64,000 bases of DNA from Amaurobius ferox (taxonomy: Eukaryota > Arthropoda > Arachnida > Araneae > Amaurobiidae): the NCBI GenBank assembly GCA_951213105.1, contig OX578135.1, positions 160,695,250 to 160,759,249 on the forward strand, given 5' to 3'. A model generated the notes under the pieces. It saw only the letters and a list, made by a program, of their open reading frames with translations, ran no database searches and was not told the origin of the DNA. The position numbers and the translations under genes are program-made. The first letter of the stretch is position 1. The number at the start of each line of letters is the position of its first letter. Positions 36,075 through 48,903 of the stretch are shown here, one piece after another.

Positions 36075-36110
36075 GGCCGGGGGAGGGGGGTGACACCCCC
36101 TCCCCGGTTA
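36075..36110. repeat. G/C-rich inverted repeat
   Basis: CCGGGGGAGGGGGGTG (36077-36092) faces CACCCCCTCCCCGG (36094-36107), about 14 paired bases with two bulged G. The G-rich arm could also form a quadruplex. Stands out in AT-rich sequence. Confidence 0.75.
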
Positions 36111-36464
36111 AAACATGCTTTGAGCCGCGGCAACACTCCCGGAGGCCAGTACTAAATTGAGAAGGTCATATACCAAAAATATATATTACACCACATATAA
36201 AATACAAACAAGACAGGAAAAAACGATCATACGGCAATTGAATATCATTAGAACTGAACTCAAAATAACCATATACATCAACCAATTCAGACTTAATTAT
36301 TGCTAAATACACATAGAACAACACTACCTGTACATACAGCACCTACTTTCATATTAATCTATACCTCCATACACGCCTCCTTCTACTTCATATAAATACC
36401 CATACTAAAACTGCAGTGACTAAAAATTCGCTGTCAATAACACAACTTCCACATATTATTCCCT

Positions 36465-36935
36465 CTACCATGAATCATACATAAACCTTTCATAACATTG
36501 GGTTACGGTTATGTTGTAAAATCCAGTTATAATATCACTTAAGGATTTTCTTGGATATCCCTGACGTAGTGCATCATTCATAAATATCACTACGCATTTA
36601 TCCTGATCTTCAATTCTGTTATTCAATCTTTTACTTCTTGTCAGATGATTTACGACAATATTGCAAAATACATTTTTATGTAAATTTGTATTCCATGGTA
36701 AAATACAATGGATCTTAAAACCAAAACCATCTCTTTTATTGTAAATTCTAAACACTTTCATCTTCTTGACTTTTAAAAGTGACATCCAGGAAATTTATAC
36801 TTTCATTCAAATTTGGCAATAACTCAACCAAATTCAACGTAACAGGATAAAAACTGAAATCCATATTAAAATCCTCGGATGCCGACAATACGTCATCCAT
36901 GTAACGTATTTACACCAATTCGTTTAAAAGGCTAT
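36465..36935 (-). pseudogene. RT-family fragment, minus strand
   Basis: Read leftward: RYMDDVLSASEDFN (catalytic YMDD, about 36905-36891), FYPVTLNLVELL, INFLDVTF, then a frameshift near 36775 into MKVFRIYNKRDGFGFKI and NVFCNIVVNHLTRSKRLNN. Same block order as 32900-34880 and closest to 32119-32420. In the same orientation as MTMR14. Confidence 0.75.
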
Positions 36936-37435
36936 TTTACAATTACTTTATTCTAGCAGACGATTCTGCAACAGTGCAAGTTGGCAGTTGCCTCAGACAA
37001 TAATGTGTGAGATTCTTGGAGTAGTAGAGGGAGTGGATTTTAAAATTCAATATGTTAATTTATTGAATTTTAGTGATATTTTTAGCTTCTATGAACATAA
37101 CATTAAATTATCATTATAAGTATAAAGTTAAAAAATTAGAAAAATCAGATAAAAACTTCCTGTTTTAGCATTTAGTTTTTTATTTTTACTTTGACTGGTA
37201 AAGGAACTTGTTTTTCTTTTCCTAAGATTTTATTAGAGAATTGTGATCAGATAATAAGGTACTTTTCAGGGGGAAGGGGGGGGGGGCATTTTTTCCCATT
37301 CTTTTTTAGATGTTTTAAAATGTTTTCCTAACTTAATTTTCAATGCATATGTTAGTTTTTTTTTACAAAACTGCTAATTGAATGTATAGCGTACATTATC
37401 GATCTGTTGTGCTTCTTTTATCAATTTGATTATAT

Positions 37436-37485
37436 CTCAGCTTCTAATTACTTTAAAGACTACTTTAAAGTAATTAGAAGCTGAG
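37436..37485. repeat. Perfect 23-bp hairpin
   Basis: Arms 37436-37458 and 37463-37485 are exact reverse complements around loop ACTA. Immediately after, CTTTAAAGACTACTTTA repeats the loop region (about 37491-37507). Confidence 0.9.
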
Positions 37486-37995
37486 TTTCACTTTAAAGAC
37501 TACTTTAGGCTAACAAAAGCTATGTCAATGGATTATGTGCACCCTGCATGTTTATTTAGGGCATATTAGACATGCTAAGCTAGTTGTTTTTTGTTCTTAA
37601 TGAGCATATTATGTGTTGTTTGGTTTATGAGAATTCGCTGTATGTTACAGTGTAATTTTAATAAGGAATTTGCATCTTAAATCCTGGACAACACCAGTCA
37701 TTTGTGTTAGCAATTAAAATTTGCTATTTTGTCTTTTCAAAAGTGTCAATATCCTAAAATAGAGAAATATCCTAAAATAAGAAAAACAGCAGCATGATTT
37801 TTTAATATAGGGAAGTTTGAGACAAAAATAATCTACTAAACACACTTTCTACTTCAGAATAATTAATTGAAATTCTTCAAATCAAATACAACTTCAAGTT
37901 TAATGCTTTGCAATATATATGTTCAAGAAAAATTCAGTTTTTTGTAAAGAATCTGCAATTTTTCTCACAATGCAATAAAAATAAAACCAACTTAC

Positions 37996-38059
37996 CTTCA
38001 ATGATGTATGATAAAAGCAATTTTAAGTAGTTTTGTGTCAGCTTGACTAGATCCCACAT
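37996..38059 (-). CDS. MTMR14: MTMR14 exon
   Basis: 64 bases, acceptor TTTTTCAG, donor GTAAGT. Phase 0 in, phase 1 out. Encodes MWDLVKLTQNYLKLLLSYII, matching human CWDLVQQTQNYLKLLLSLV just before the active site. Confidence 0.95.
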
Positions 38060-38646
38060 CTGAAAAAGTGGAGAAAAGTCTTTCAAAAACTGTGTACGTT
38101 AAGAACAGATGCAGAACAGAGGATCCCAAACTTTTAGTCAGTGATCACTTGCCTATAATTAAGCTGCCTTTTGTGACCTGAATCTGAAGCAAAGCTGGAT
38201 ATCTAGCTACATGTATGATATGTAATAGCTTATTTTATGAAAGAAGCAGAAAACTCAAAAAATTAAATATTAAATAATTCATATGTTAGTAACCTGTACA
38301 ATTGCAAAAGTTACACCAAACAAGTACAAAATTCTGTTTGAGGTGCAAAAGCCTCAACTTTATATGACCTTTTACCGCAGATACCTCAGTACATAGATCG
38401 AAATGGAAAATTCAGCTTTGTCATGGCCTGTAACATGATTAGTTCAAGCTATGTACAAAATTTTATTCACATTAGTTGGGTATTACTCTGTCAATGAAAC
38501 TTTCATACATAATCAGATTCTAGTTGGAGTTAAGGAAGCTACAACTGGAACCGGCTTTGCTTCAATTTCTTAGCAGAATGCCAGATAAATAATCTGAATA
38601 AAACAGTAAAAACATAATTATAAACAACATACCAAAATAAAATTGT

Positions 38647-38712
38647 GTCAACCAGTTTCAAAGGTAAGAAACAGCCTTTGGAAGCTGTTCCTTACTTTCA
38701 AAACTGGTCGAC
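38647..38712. repeat. Imperfect hairpin, 29-bp arms
   Basis: 38647-38675 and 38684-38712 are reverse complements with a few mismatches (AACCAGTTTCAAAGGTAAG against its partner). A related AACTGGTTTCAAAGGCAA stretch at about 59738-59755 suggests a small dispersed family. Confidence 0.65.
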
Positions 38713-39730
38713 ACTGGTTGACTGAAAGTACTAATTTTATGTTGTATGATACTTTTAATGAAGTTTTTTGATTTTATTACATTAACAGCAGTTTGAGTTA
38801 TATGTAAAATATCTGGAGTTTGATACCGCACTTGATTTTCTCTTACATTTACATTCTATACTGTTTAGGTCTTTTATCCATTTTAATCAGTATCAGAATA
38901 AACAAGAAAGATCAATCATGCATAAAGTATTGATTATGAAACACTTTCCAACTGCAATGCAATTTTATTTAAACATCTCTAAAATGTGATACATTCAGCA
39001 ATAATATTTTTAAAATTATCACAATACTACAATAATTTATTATATTTGAAAACATCATCGAAAAAAAATGAACTTTATTCAAATGACGCCATTGAAATAT
39101 AATGCCTGGCTCTCTATGAAAAGCAGTAAACATTTCATTCATAAACTTTAATTCTATTCCTTTCATTTATCACAATACTACAATAATTTATTTTACTTAA
39201 AAACTTAAAACCATGGAGGTAAAAGAAATTTAACTCTATGCTTAAAACTTCATAAAAAAATCGTCTGGTCTTTAAAACTTCACTGAAAAAGTCTGCTATA
39301 AAATTGTCTGTTCTCTATGTAAAATCGATGACTGTTTCATTCATATCAACTATATTGCAGACTCTAGCACTAAATAATTTTGTGTTAAAGAAATTCAGCA
39401 ATTTTTATACAACTCATCTTGCAGCTTGATGTGTTTACAATCTCCATAAGTGAAAATTTGGCTTCGTTGTAGAAATAATCAAAATTTGATGATCATTTAA
39501 ACTCAAATATATTGTAATTGCATTGTTTCAGAATTTTGATGCACAGAAATTAAGCAAAAATAAAGCAGTTTTAGGATGGACACAACACTAAATATAAATT
39601 AAAAAGAACTTTAAAAATCACGATTTTGACACAAGATGGATGCCATATTTTATTTTTAAATGGGTCACGTGATCTCTTTATATAATGGTCACGTAATCTC
39701 TTCATATAATGGGTGTAATTATTATTTTAA

Positions 39731-40098
39731 TTTTTATTTAAAAACTACTGAATATATTTTTCTGAAATTTTTTTTATATATTTTATGGGATAATTTGATA
39801 TTTCCTAAAACTTTCGAAGCAATTTGTGACCTTTAAATTCGCTTAAAAAATGTTTGAAAAATTAGGTCCCATAGGGTTCAATGTGTTTCATTTTTACAAC
39901 CCAGGTTCAATCTAAAACTAAATAGGTGATATTATTCATTTATATTCCCATAGGTCCCACAGACAGTCTGAACAACATACTAAAATTTCATTTTGATAAA
40001 GTCATTTTTACGGCAGTTATTGTGCTAATGGACACAGACAGACAAACAGAATGAACAAAGTCAAACACTTTTCAACTATGGTGTAAAGTGTTAGGGTA
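39731..40098 (-). repeat. Dispersed repeat family E, copy 1 (inverted to copy 2)
   Basis: Reverse complement of 42582-42950: AAAAACTACTGAATATATTT, TTTATGGGATAA, TAGGTCCCATAGGGTTCAAT, TTTACGGCAGTTAT and the CAGACAGACAAACAGAATGA block are shared. Both copies end with ACTTTTCAACT...TAAAGTGTTA. Confidence 0.85.
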
Positions 40099-40928
40099 AG
40101 GGTCTTTATATGAGCTTTCGATCACAAGATATTCGTTAAAATGTTTTGGACAAAAATTGGCTAATTTTTCTTTTCAGACAAGTTTGTTATATAGATAAAT
40201 TTGATACCTTCGGCTGATTTATGTTAATTATTAATATATACTATTTTAAAATCACTTACATCCATAACATAATTCAAACTATCCATTTCCTGAATAAACA
40301 ATACTACAATTATTTCAGAAATTATCATTGATTCCATAAGGAAATAATATAGCAATCAAATTTTGAATAATCTGTCTTCTAATTATACAAATTACAAAAA
40401 ATTGTAGTTAATTTTAGTATTTTACTTAATGTATCTACATACAAAATTTTATAATATTACATACATTTATTCTTGAGTTATCATGACATACTAGTTATTT
40501 TTCTGAGAGTGTTTCAGAACAAGATCACTTTAACCCTTGCCAGGGCTTGTAGGTAAGTAAATTATAATCACCCCCTCTCATAAAACATTTCTATACTATT
40601 ATTATTTAATATTTTTTCAATGCAATTTATATATAAGCTTATAATAACTGAAATTCTTTGTGTAATACTTTATAAATCTGCCTAATCAGTTTTTAGTACT
40701 TCTAGTTGGTTCTAGCCTCAAGTACCTTTGATTATCGGGATCAAATGATTCTGCAAGTCAATTCCAAAATCATGTGTTTTACACCATTTAATGATAAAAT
40801 CAAAGTTTTATTATTAAATGGTAAAACATATGTTAAAAACACACAAAACATATGTTCATAATACACAAGTTAAAGAAACCAACTAAAGAAAATGCAGTAG
40901 AATAGTTAGAAATACTAAAAGCAATCAC

Positions 40929-41006
40929 CTTATAATTTGACCAATGGATTTTGAGTGCTGCTACAATTGCATCAGAAGGCAATGTCAGAGAAGAATCAAC
41001 ATAATT
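40929..41006 (-). CDS. MTMR14: MTMR14 exon
   Basis: 78 bases, acceptor ATTGCAG, donor GTGATT, phase 0 on both sides. Encodes NYVDSSLTLPSDAIVAALKI then HWSNYK. Human has DYVDAPLSIPDFLTHSLNIDWSQY. Confidence 0.93.
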
Positions 41007-41964
41007 CTGCAATAATGAATGGTTAAAATAATGAATAAACAAAATGACATAAAAGTCAATCAAGATGATTACTCCAAAATTTTAAAATAAATATTTTCAC
41101 AATACTCCAATAAAACAAGACAAACATTTATAAAATTTAATAAAACAAATATCTTGTAGAATGTGAAGAAGTTTAATTCCTAAAAACATGATTACACATG
41201 GACTATCGGTTTTCTACATCTTGTACTTAAACCTTTTGTAAATTATGTACAATTTTAAGAAATAAAAGAATAAAAATACTTGTTAATTATTCATTTCTAA
41301 TACCTTTAAACCAATATTTAGAATTGCTAATTAATATTCTATTTTAGCTAATATTGTTGATTAAATACTATTTTGGTAATCTTACTTTTAAGAAATAAAA
41401 TAAATTTACACAAAGAAAAACATCTTGAAATAAAAGGAGAAAAAAATGAGAAATGTTATAACTAATTTATTATTGCAATGAAATTAATATCACTTTAATG
41501 CCTTTCAATTTAATTGGAAGTTTTACATCAATTTGAAAAAAATTACCGAAATATGTACTTGTTTTTCTGAAACTATTAGTTCTAAAATTTTACAGAAGGC
41601 TGAGTTAAATTAATGTTTGGTTTGAAGTGGGACAAGCTTATATACTATCACAGAAATTTTAAGCTAGGCATTGAAAACATAGACAAATTCTGCTCAACTA
41701 AGCCCAAACTATGTATTATGAGTCTCTATGAATGACAGAATGTGCTATATTTGTTCTATGAACTTTATGTTTCTAACACATGTACAAGTAAACTAACTTA
41801 AAATCTAGAAATTTTAACAAAATGTTAAATATGAAAAAATATATCAATTATTTTTACCAGTCTTAACATGTAATAATCTTTACCCCTGCGAAATAATGCA
41901 ACAATAAACGTATTATCTTCAGCAAAATTGAACTACTTTAAATTCAAACAAAAATTTAACTTAC

Positions 41965-42035
41965 CTGCTCCCAATCAAACATTAAACCCTCAGCAACATA
42001 ATTACTGTCTTTAAATTTCTTAAAAAATTCACAAC
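41965..42035 (-). CDS. MTMR14: MTMR14 exon
   Basis: 71 bases, acceptor ATTTTAG, donor GTAAGT. Begins with two bases completing Gly; encodes GCEFFKKFKDSNYVAEGLMF then DWEQ. Human has GCEFFKEYKDRDYMAEGLIFNWKQ, nearly the same. Confidence 0.96.
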
Positions 42036-42581
42036 CTAAAATGTCATACAAAATGAATTTATAATTCAAAATAAAAATGATAATTATATAACATTTTATA
42101 AAATAATATTTTTTTTTTTCATTAAGGGCTTTGATAATATACTTTAGATAATAACCACATTTGAATTTACTCCATTTGTAACATTAAGAGGCTGTTAACC
42201 CAGTTCACTATAATCCACCTTATTTTAGGTGTACATATCAAAATTTCAAAAGCAATGTATAAACACATTTTTCTCACTAAATTCATTTAAGATTTATCAG
42301 TTTTCACCTATCCCGATAGAATTGGATTTCTAAGCCTATTGCATTGTCTTAAATGCATCTACAAATATAGCTCCTATGGTCACAAAATATCAAGCAATAC
42401 ACACGCTAAAAGATCTCTGATTACTGTGTCTTACATACTCCAATAAGATATCTGATTTCAAACTTGCTTATTGCAATATTTTTAATAGCATTCAATCAAT
42501 TCCTTTTCATATGGCAATTCAAGCAAAACTATTGTTGAAATAAATTGGGATTAACAGGAACATTCATTCTGATTTATTTTT

Positions 42582-42950
42582 TAACACTTTACAACAAAGT
42601 TGAAAAGTGTTTATGACTTTGTTCATTCTGTCTGTCTGTCTGTCTGTCTGTCCGTTAGCACGATAACTGCCGTAAAAATGAGTTTATCAAAATGAAATTT
42701 CAGTATGTTGTTCAGACGGTCTGTAGGACCTATGGGAATATAAATAAATAATATCACCCAATTAGTTTTTTATTGAACCCGGGTTGAAAAAATGAAATAC
42801 ATTGAACCCTATGGGACCTAATTTTTCAAACATTTTTTAAGTAAATTTAAAATTCACGAATTGCTTCGAAATTTTTAGGAAATATTCACATTATCCCATA
42901 GAATATATAAAAAAAAATTCAGTAAAATATGTTAAGTAGTTTTTTAATTA
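42582..42950 (+). repeat. Dispersed repeat family E, copy 2
   Basis: Inverted partner of 39731-40098. Contains a (TGTC)n stretch at about 42627-42652. Confidence 0.85.
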
Positions 42951-43378
42951 AAAAAATTATTTAATATAGGGAAAAAAACAAATTCAATTAAATTCTGACT
43001 TTGGGATATCTTCCAGAAAGAAAAGAGAGAGATATTATATAATAAATATCTCTCCATTTGTTTAAACGTTTTGCATATGGGAGTGGCTTCATATTTTAAG
43101 ATAAATTTGGTAGATAACAATTTTTCATTTTTTTTATATTTTATATAACTCTTCATGATAAATTTAATTGATGGCATTTTAAATGCACTTTCCTACGTCC
43201 TAGAGAGTTAAAATTTGGTACACAGCTTAAATTTGTTGAACATTTTATTCGACAAAAATTTGATGGATCTTTAAATATAGATTATACATTTTTTTCGAAA
43301 TGGCCTGAAAATAATCCCCGTTCACTTCTATAAATCATTGGTGTAATACTGTTAAAAATTCTGATGTGGACAGCACAT

Positions 43379-44185
43379 GTCTTTCTCTGCAGACTCATAT
43401 TCGTTCTCTTTATTTATTCAATGATAATTTGAGTTTATCTGCACAACATAAGTATTTTAAATGACATTGAATTTACACGTTAAACTTAAATTTGGTTCTC
43501 ATTTGATAGCTGGACTTATTGTCAAAGGTGGCGTAGCGAAAACGCGAAAAAACTAGAATATCTCAAGAACGGCTAGTCCTAGAGTAATGGGGTTAGTCTT
43601 ATTCTTTTTGTTGTCAAAAATCACATATAAAATAGGAATTTAATTGATATAATTGAGCACACGTAGTCTTTTATTTTTATATATAACGATTTTTGCTGGC
43701 CATTTCACAAAAATAGCCCGTTCCTTTTTCCCGAATCGTAGTAGAATAACCTACAAATGATTTATATACAAAATTTTGTTAAATTTGGTATATAAATCAC
43801 TTGTAGGTTATTGAAATATTATACTCCAAATTTTGTTAAATTTGGTTTATTAGTTTTTAGCTAGAGTGGATAAAGGCAATTTCTGCGGCCATTTCGCAAA
43901 GAAGGCAGATTCTTTTATTACGAATCGTACTATAATCTAATGAACATCAGGATTTCCCACAAAAAACATACCTACCAAATTGTATGAAATTCGGTCCATT
44001 GGTTTTTCAATTAGAGTGGATGTAATATCCACACAGACACACAGAAACATACACAGATACACCCTTACACACACAGACGTCTTCCTAAAAGTAGTTTTTT
44101 CGTGTTCTAGAAGTCCCAAAACGTGTAGATACTTTGAAAATTCGAGTTCCGATCTTCAGCACGATTCCAATACTTTGAGTACATA
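43379..44185. mobile_element. MITE-like family D, copy 2
   Basis: Related to 21844-22580: shared AACGGCTAGTCCTAG, ATGGGGTTAGTCTTATT, GGCCATTTC, CCGAATCGTA, AAATTCGGTCCATT and a CACACAGAC...CGTCTTCCTAAAAGTAG tail. Its terminal repeat is eroded (TCTTTCTCTG). The middle holds an additional hairpin. Confidence 0.7.
43745..43812. repeat. 25-bp hairpin with one mismatch
   Basis: Arms 43745-43769 and 43788-43812 (AATAACCTACAA...TTTATATAC and complement) around an 18-base loop, inside element D copy 2. Absent from copy 1. Confidence 0.85.
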
Positions 44186-44894
44186 CACATACACATATAT
44201 ATTATCTGTGTATTATCTGTGTATCTAAATTTCGTGCCTATGCAATTACAATAGTTGTGATTTTAAATGATCCCTAAACTTTTATTATTTCTTCAAGGAA
44301 GCCTAATTTTAACATATGCAGAATGCAAATATCTCAAGCGATTGTAAGATGAATTACATAAGAATTGCTGAATTTTTTTCACACAAAATTATTTAGCTCT
44401 GGAGTCTGGAATACAAGTTATATGAATGAAATATTCATTGATTTTGCATAAAGAATCAGATGATTTATATTTCGATACAGTTTTAAATATTTATGTATAA
44501 TAAATTACTGTAGTACTGTGATAATGTAAAAGATATTACCACTGAATGAATCACATTTTAGAAATTTTTAAATGAAATTACATTTCAGTTGGAAAGTGTT
44601 TCATAATCAATGCTTATGCATGATTGATCTTTCTTGTTATTATATGGAAAAGATTGCAAGAAAAAAATCACTGTAATCAAAAATGTTTTATTTTACATAA
44701 TTAAAAGGCAAATTAATTGCATTAGCAAATTAATTTACCTTCATGTTTAATTATTTATGAAAAAGTGAATAAGTGAATTAATTAAATGCATTAACGTATA
44801 TTCTAATTGTTGTATTTATCCATTTTTATGGCAAATTAAACTTAGGTTTATTTGTCAGAACAAAAAATATAAATGTGTCACATATAAGATTGTG

Positions 44895-45177
44895 GGCGCG
44901 GTAGCCCAGTGGTTAGCACGCTGGAGTTGCACTCGGTAGGCCCGGGTTCGATTCCAGCGGCTGCCAAAACTGCCGCAGTGTTCACGCGGAGTACAATCAC
45001 GTTAAACATGTGGGTCCGTAAGTCCTTCCGAGAGGTTGGTGGTACGGGAAGGAGGGTACGGTCTCTGTGGATGCCTCCCCCACTGGGTTCCGGTCTAAAT
45101 TGGGTGGCACTTCCCGAACGTCCAAACAGTTACCTTACACCTTTCTGGTAGGTCGGACGGTCTGGGTCTCAACAACA
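44895..45177 (+). mobile_element. tRNA-derived SINE, copy S5, full length
   Basis: A box TAGCCCAGTGGTTAGCACG, B box GGTTCGATTCC, central block and (AAC)n tail. Perfect 15-base target duplication ACATATAAGATTGTG at 44880-44894 and 45178-45192. Best reference copy in the window. Confidence 0.95.
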
Positions 45178-45192
45178 ACATATAAGATTGTG

Positions 45193-46978
45193 TTAATAAT
45201 CAAGGCATAAGGGGAAAAAAAAAATAAAATAAAGGAACATGCTGCTTTTGAGCATCAGTTAACATGTCACATCAAAAAGCCTTTAGACTCTAGATTTTAA
45301 ATTCAATGCTTTAAAGATTAACAATTATTAAAACAGTAGGGACAAAAGTTTGGATCCACTAACATTAAAGTCTTTAAGATTTTCAGCTATATCTTGCATT
45401 AATCTGTTTCATAAGATTTTCAACTATATCTCACAATTTGTTTTATAAGATTTTCAGCTATACCTCACTATATTTTCTGAATTTTTTTTTTTTTAAACTG
45501 GGTAGTTTCAAGATATATTGTAAGGAAAATTGTTCTAATTCTGATTTTTAATTTGAAAGTCTTTATATATTTCTAATCCTCTAAATACATTTTTCTTTTA
45601 CTTCAAACAGCAATTTTTTTCACTATAATAATATATAAATAAATACAGGTACTGACCATATTAAATGAAATAATGATTTAAAAATATATAAACTACAATT
45701 CTGTAAAAATTCTAATATGCAAAAATTAACTTTTTTACAGTTCACTTCAACACTTTTTTTTTTTCAAATTAGAAAAGAAAAATTACAACAGTATTAAATT
45801 ACATGTTTTAATGCAAAACTAAGACACTTTTTATAGAGACATAACTAAAAACTCCTAGCTGCTAATTAGACAAATTAACATTAAGGAATCCAAACTTCAT
45901 TTGCCCACTGTCAAAAACTTTTATCACAAAACACAAATATTTATATTTAGGGGGTTTTCGGCTTTTCAAATGATGCAAAAATGTAAAAATGCTTCATTAA
46001 AGCAAACACATATTTTGATTCAATAGTTATGGAAAAAATAGTATTGGGAGAAGTGAGCTATAGTAGACTCTTTTAAGCTAATATAAAATCAAACAATATA
46101 AATTTTAGCATTAAAAATTGACTGCTTTGACTATAAAAAAGCATAAATCAAATTTTTAAAACATCACAGGGAGTGGAAATAAAACTACCTAAACAAATGT
46201 CAATTATAACCATACTACTAAGGGTGTGCTTATGTCAGATTTTCAAAGGGTTGTGTTGTTTAGATGCTATTAAGTTATTTTATGCATATAATGATGTGTA
46301 GGATAAAAAACTAATTAGACCAGAGTCAAATATGACTTTATGGCAAAGCAATAGATGAAGAAAGACTTTTACATTAAAACACATTTTAAAAATTCTGCAA
46401 ACATTCAGGTATACTTGGTTCTAGCTAACACACTTTTCTGGTAGTATTTATTCCCATTATATATTAGATTGGCTCAATAGAGGACTAAATTTGTAAACTA
46501 CAAGCAGGGATAAAAAGACATTTCTCAAAAATATTTTTCACTCATGGTCAACCGCTACTTTGCCACCCCACCCCCAACACACACTAAAAAATGTGTACAT
46601 GCTAATCTAACATAGCCTACAACTATGTTGAGCATTGGCCAATATAGACCATAAATTAAGAATAGGTAAAAAATATCCAACGTTGTCTTAATATTCACAC
46701 TGTTTTTATTTACAATAAAATTAATTTTTAATAATAAAATAAATTTCCCAGCAATTAGATCTGTGAAGCTCTCAAAATGTCACAAACAAAATTCTTAACA
46801 CATTCATTTAAAAAAAATTAGCACAGAAAAGCAAAAGTTCAATTATAAACAAATATAATTATTTTTTATCTTAGAATTATACGAAACAAAATCTGGTTCA
46901 AAGACCAACTACATAAATTTTTCCAGAGATCCTATCTTACCAAGTTCTTGTGATGCCACTCTTAATCAAAATTATTGG
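45193..46978. other. AT-rich intron, nothing recognised
   Basis: No exon or transposon protein. There is a short triple repeat of ATAAGATTTTCAGCTATA at about 45370-45470. Confidence 0.45.
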
Positions 46979-47358
46979 TCTCTGACTCTGTCACATGTCT
47001 GTTAGGTATGATTTTGCTCTATAGCACAGTAATAAAAGAAATCCAATGTAACACTTTTTCTCCAGTATTCATATTATGTAGAATTACCCTTCGAATATCA
47101 GTTTACACTGTTTGAATAAATTTCAGCAGCCACAACTTTCAGTTCAAACAATTAAAGCCATAATTATTAGTCTCTGACTCTGTCACATGTCTGTTAGGTA
47201 TGATTTTGCTCTATAGCACAGTAATAAAAGAAATCCAATGTAACACTTTTTCTCCAGTATTCATATTATGTAGAATTACCCTTCGAATATCAGTTTACAC
47301 TGTTTGAATAAATTTCAGCAGCCACAACTTTCAGTTCAAACAATTAAAGCCATAATTA
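46979..47358 (+). repeat. Perfect tandem duplication, 192-bp unit
   Basis: Unit 1 is 46979-47170 and unit 2 starts at 47171 and runs to about 47358; both begin TCTCTGACTCTGTCACATGT and I see no difference between them. This is either a very recent duplication or an assembly duplication. Confidence 0.92.
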
Positions 47359-47789
47359 AAAAATTTCTTCCATTACTTAATAACAAAAAAATTACATGCC
47401 AGTTTAAATTAATAAATTAATAATACTGACTTTAGTATCCCTTTGCATGGCTGACGCAAGCTTTGAGTCAGCCCTGCTGCAGGACATTCTAGCTTCCTTT
47501 GCATTTCGTATATGATTGCATGTGCCTATGGATGAGCTTTTTTTTTTATTACATCCCAATGTTTTCAACACACACACACAAAATTTAAATGAGTTATTTA
47601 AGCTTTAAAACTGTGAGAATAGAGCCTGTGAAACTCAAAATGATACATAGAAAGATGTCAGAATAGTTTATAAGAATGAAAACCAACTAAATTTAACCAC
47701 AAAAAAAAAAAAAAAAAAAAAGTTTCATTGATAAAAATGGTATACATTAAACAAAATATATATTTAAAAAGTCCCACTTGCAAATTTAC

Positions 47790-47863
47790 CTGGATAAGGA
47801 AGCTGAACAATTTTAAAATCACAATAGCGATTCTCTTTATCTATCTTCTCAGAGGAGCTGACT
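47790..47863 (-). CDS. MTMR14: MTMR14 exon
   Basis: 74 bases, acceptor CTTTTAG, donor GTAAAT. The first A completes a Lys codon (AA|A). Encodes VSSSEKIDKENRYCDFKIVQ then LPYP. Human has VTSSEKVDKAQRYADFTLLSIPYPG. Confidence 0.95.
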
Positions 47864-48903
47864 CTAAAAGAAAAATAAATTAAGATTCACTAATAATCAA
47901 AATAAGAGGCATGCACTATTTATATTTGATACTAGGTCCGTTGAACATTTTTTATATTAAATGATTGAATTTTAAAATTTTTAAAATTATATTTTATATA
48001 TACACTGCACCAGGGTTCGAAATAAGTTGCTGCAACTGTGGCTAATGCTGTAAGCTCCCTTAAAACAACCATAACCATCAATGATTCTAATGGCAGACTT
48101 TGCCAAGAGAATTTATAAACTAGTGTTTTTGTGAAAAAGCTAAGACGCAAGTTGTTGCAGTTATCCTTAACTAGTAAAAGCATATGCTGAAATCAGGGAT
48201 AATAACAGCAATATTTGCATCAAAAGAATTGCAGCAATTTAAAAATGCAATGCTGAAAATCATTCCAAAAATAAAGGACATAATAAAAGCTATGGAATTT
48301 TTTAAATGTTTAGCGAATAATTTGCAACTGTAGAAGCCATTTTCGATAATTAGGCCAAATCTTAATATTGCCATGAGCAATAGTTTTTGCCACTAGCTTT
48401 CAAAAACTCACAGAAGTATTTGCTACCAGTTTTAAAATATTATTTCAAACCTTGCACCATACACTTAAGTTGCATTCTAAATGGGCCAGATCCACCTAAC
48501 TAAAAGTAGTATTTTTTGCTGTGCATAGTATATAAACTTTGTGAAATCAAGAAACTGTTCATAGTTAGCCTTTAACTCTAGGAATCTGTACATGCCACAC
48601 TTGCTAAAATCAAATATGATTCCTTGAAGCTATAAAAGAAAATTATGGGGCAATCTGGACCATTTTGAAAGCAACAGGCTCACTTTGACTGCATGTCAAG
48701 TCAGGTATGTAACAATCCAATTAAAGCTAACGACTACTTATGACCCATGGACTCATTACTTTATTTTATTGAAGTAAGGCAATCGGCCAAATCTTAATAT
48801 CAAGAATTTAAAATGTTGGATTACAAAGTATATAACACAATTTCTTACGCTGGATTACAATAGCTAATCTTTTGATTTATCTTCCTCATTCTTACAATTG
48901 GAG

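Noticed and set aside
42627..42652. (TGTC)n as an independent feature
   Set aside because: It is a part of repeat family E; its partner has a shorter version (CAGACAGACAAACAGA).
44895..45177. Functional tRNA gene
   Set aside because: A and B boxes are present but the head cannot fold as a tRNA acceptor and it continues into a SINE body with target duplications.
46979..47358. CRISPR or satellite array
   Set aside because: Only two long units without spacers; a eukaryotic intron. A simple tandem duplication.
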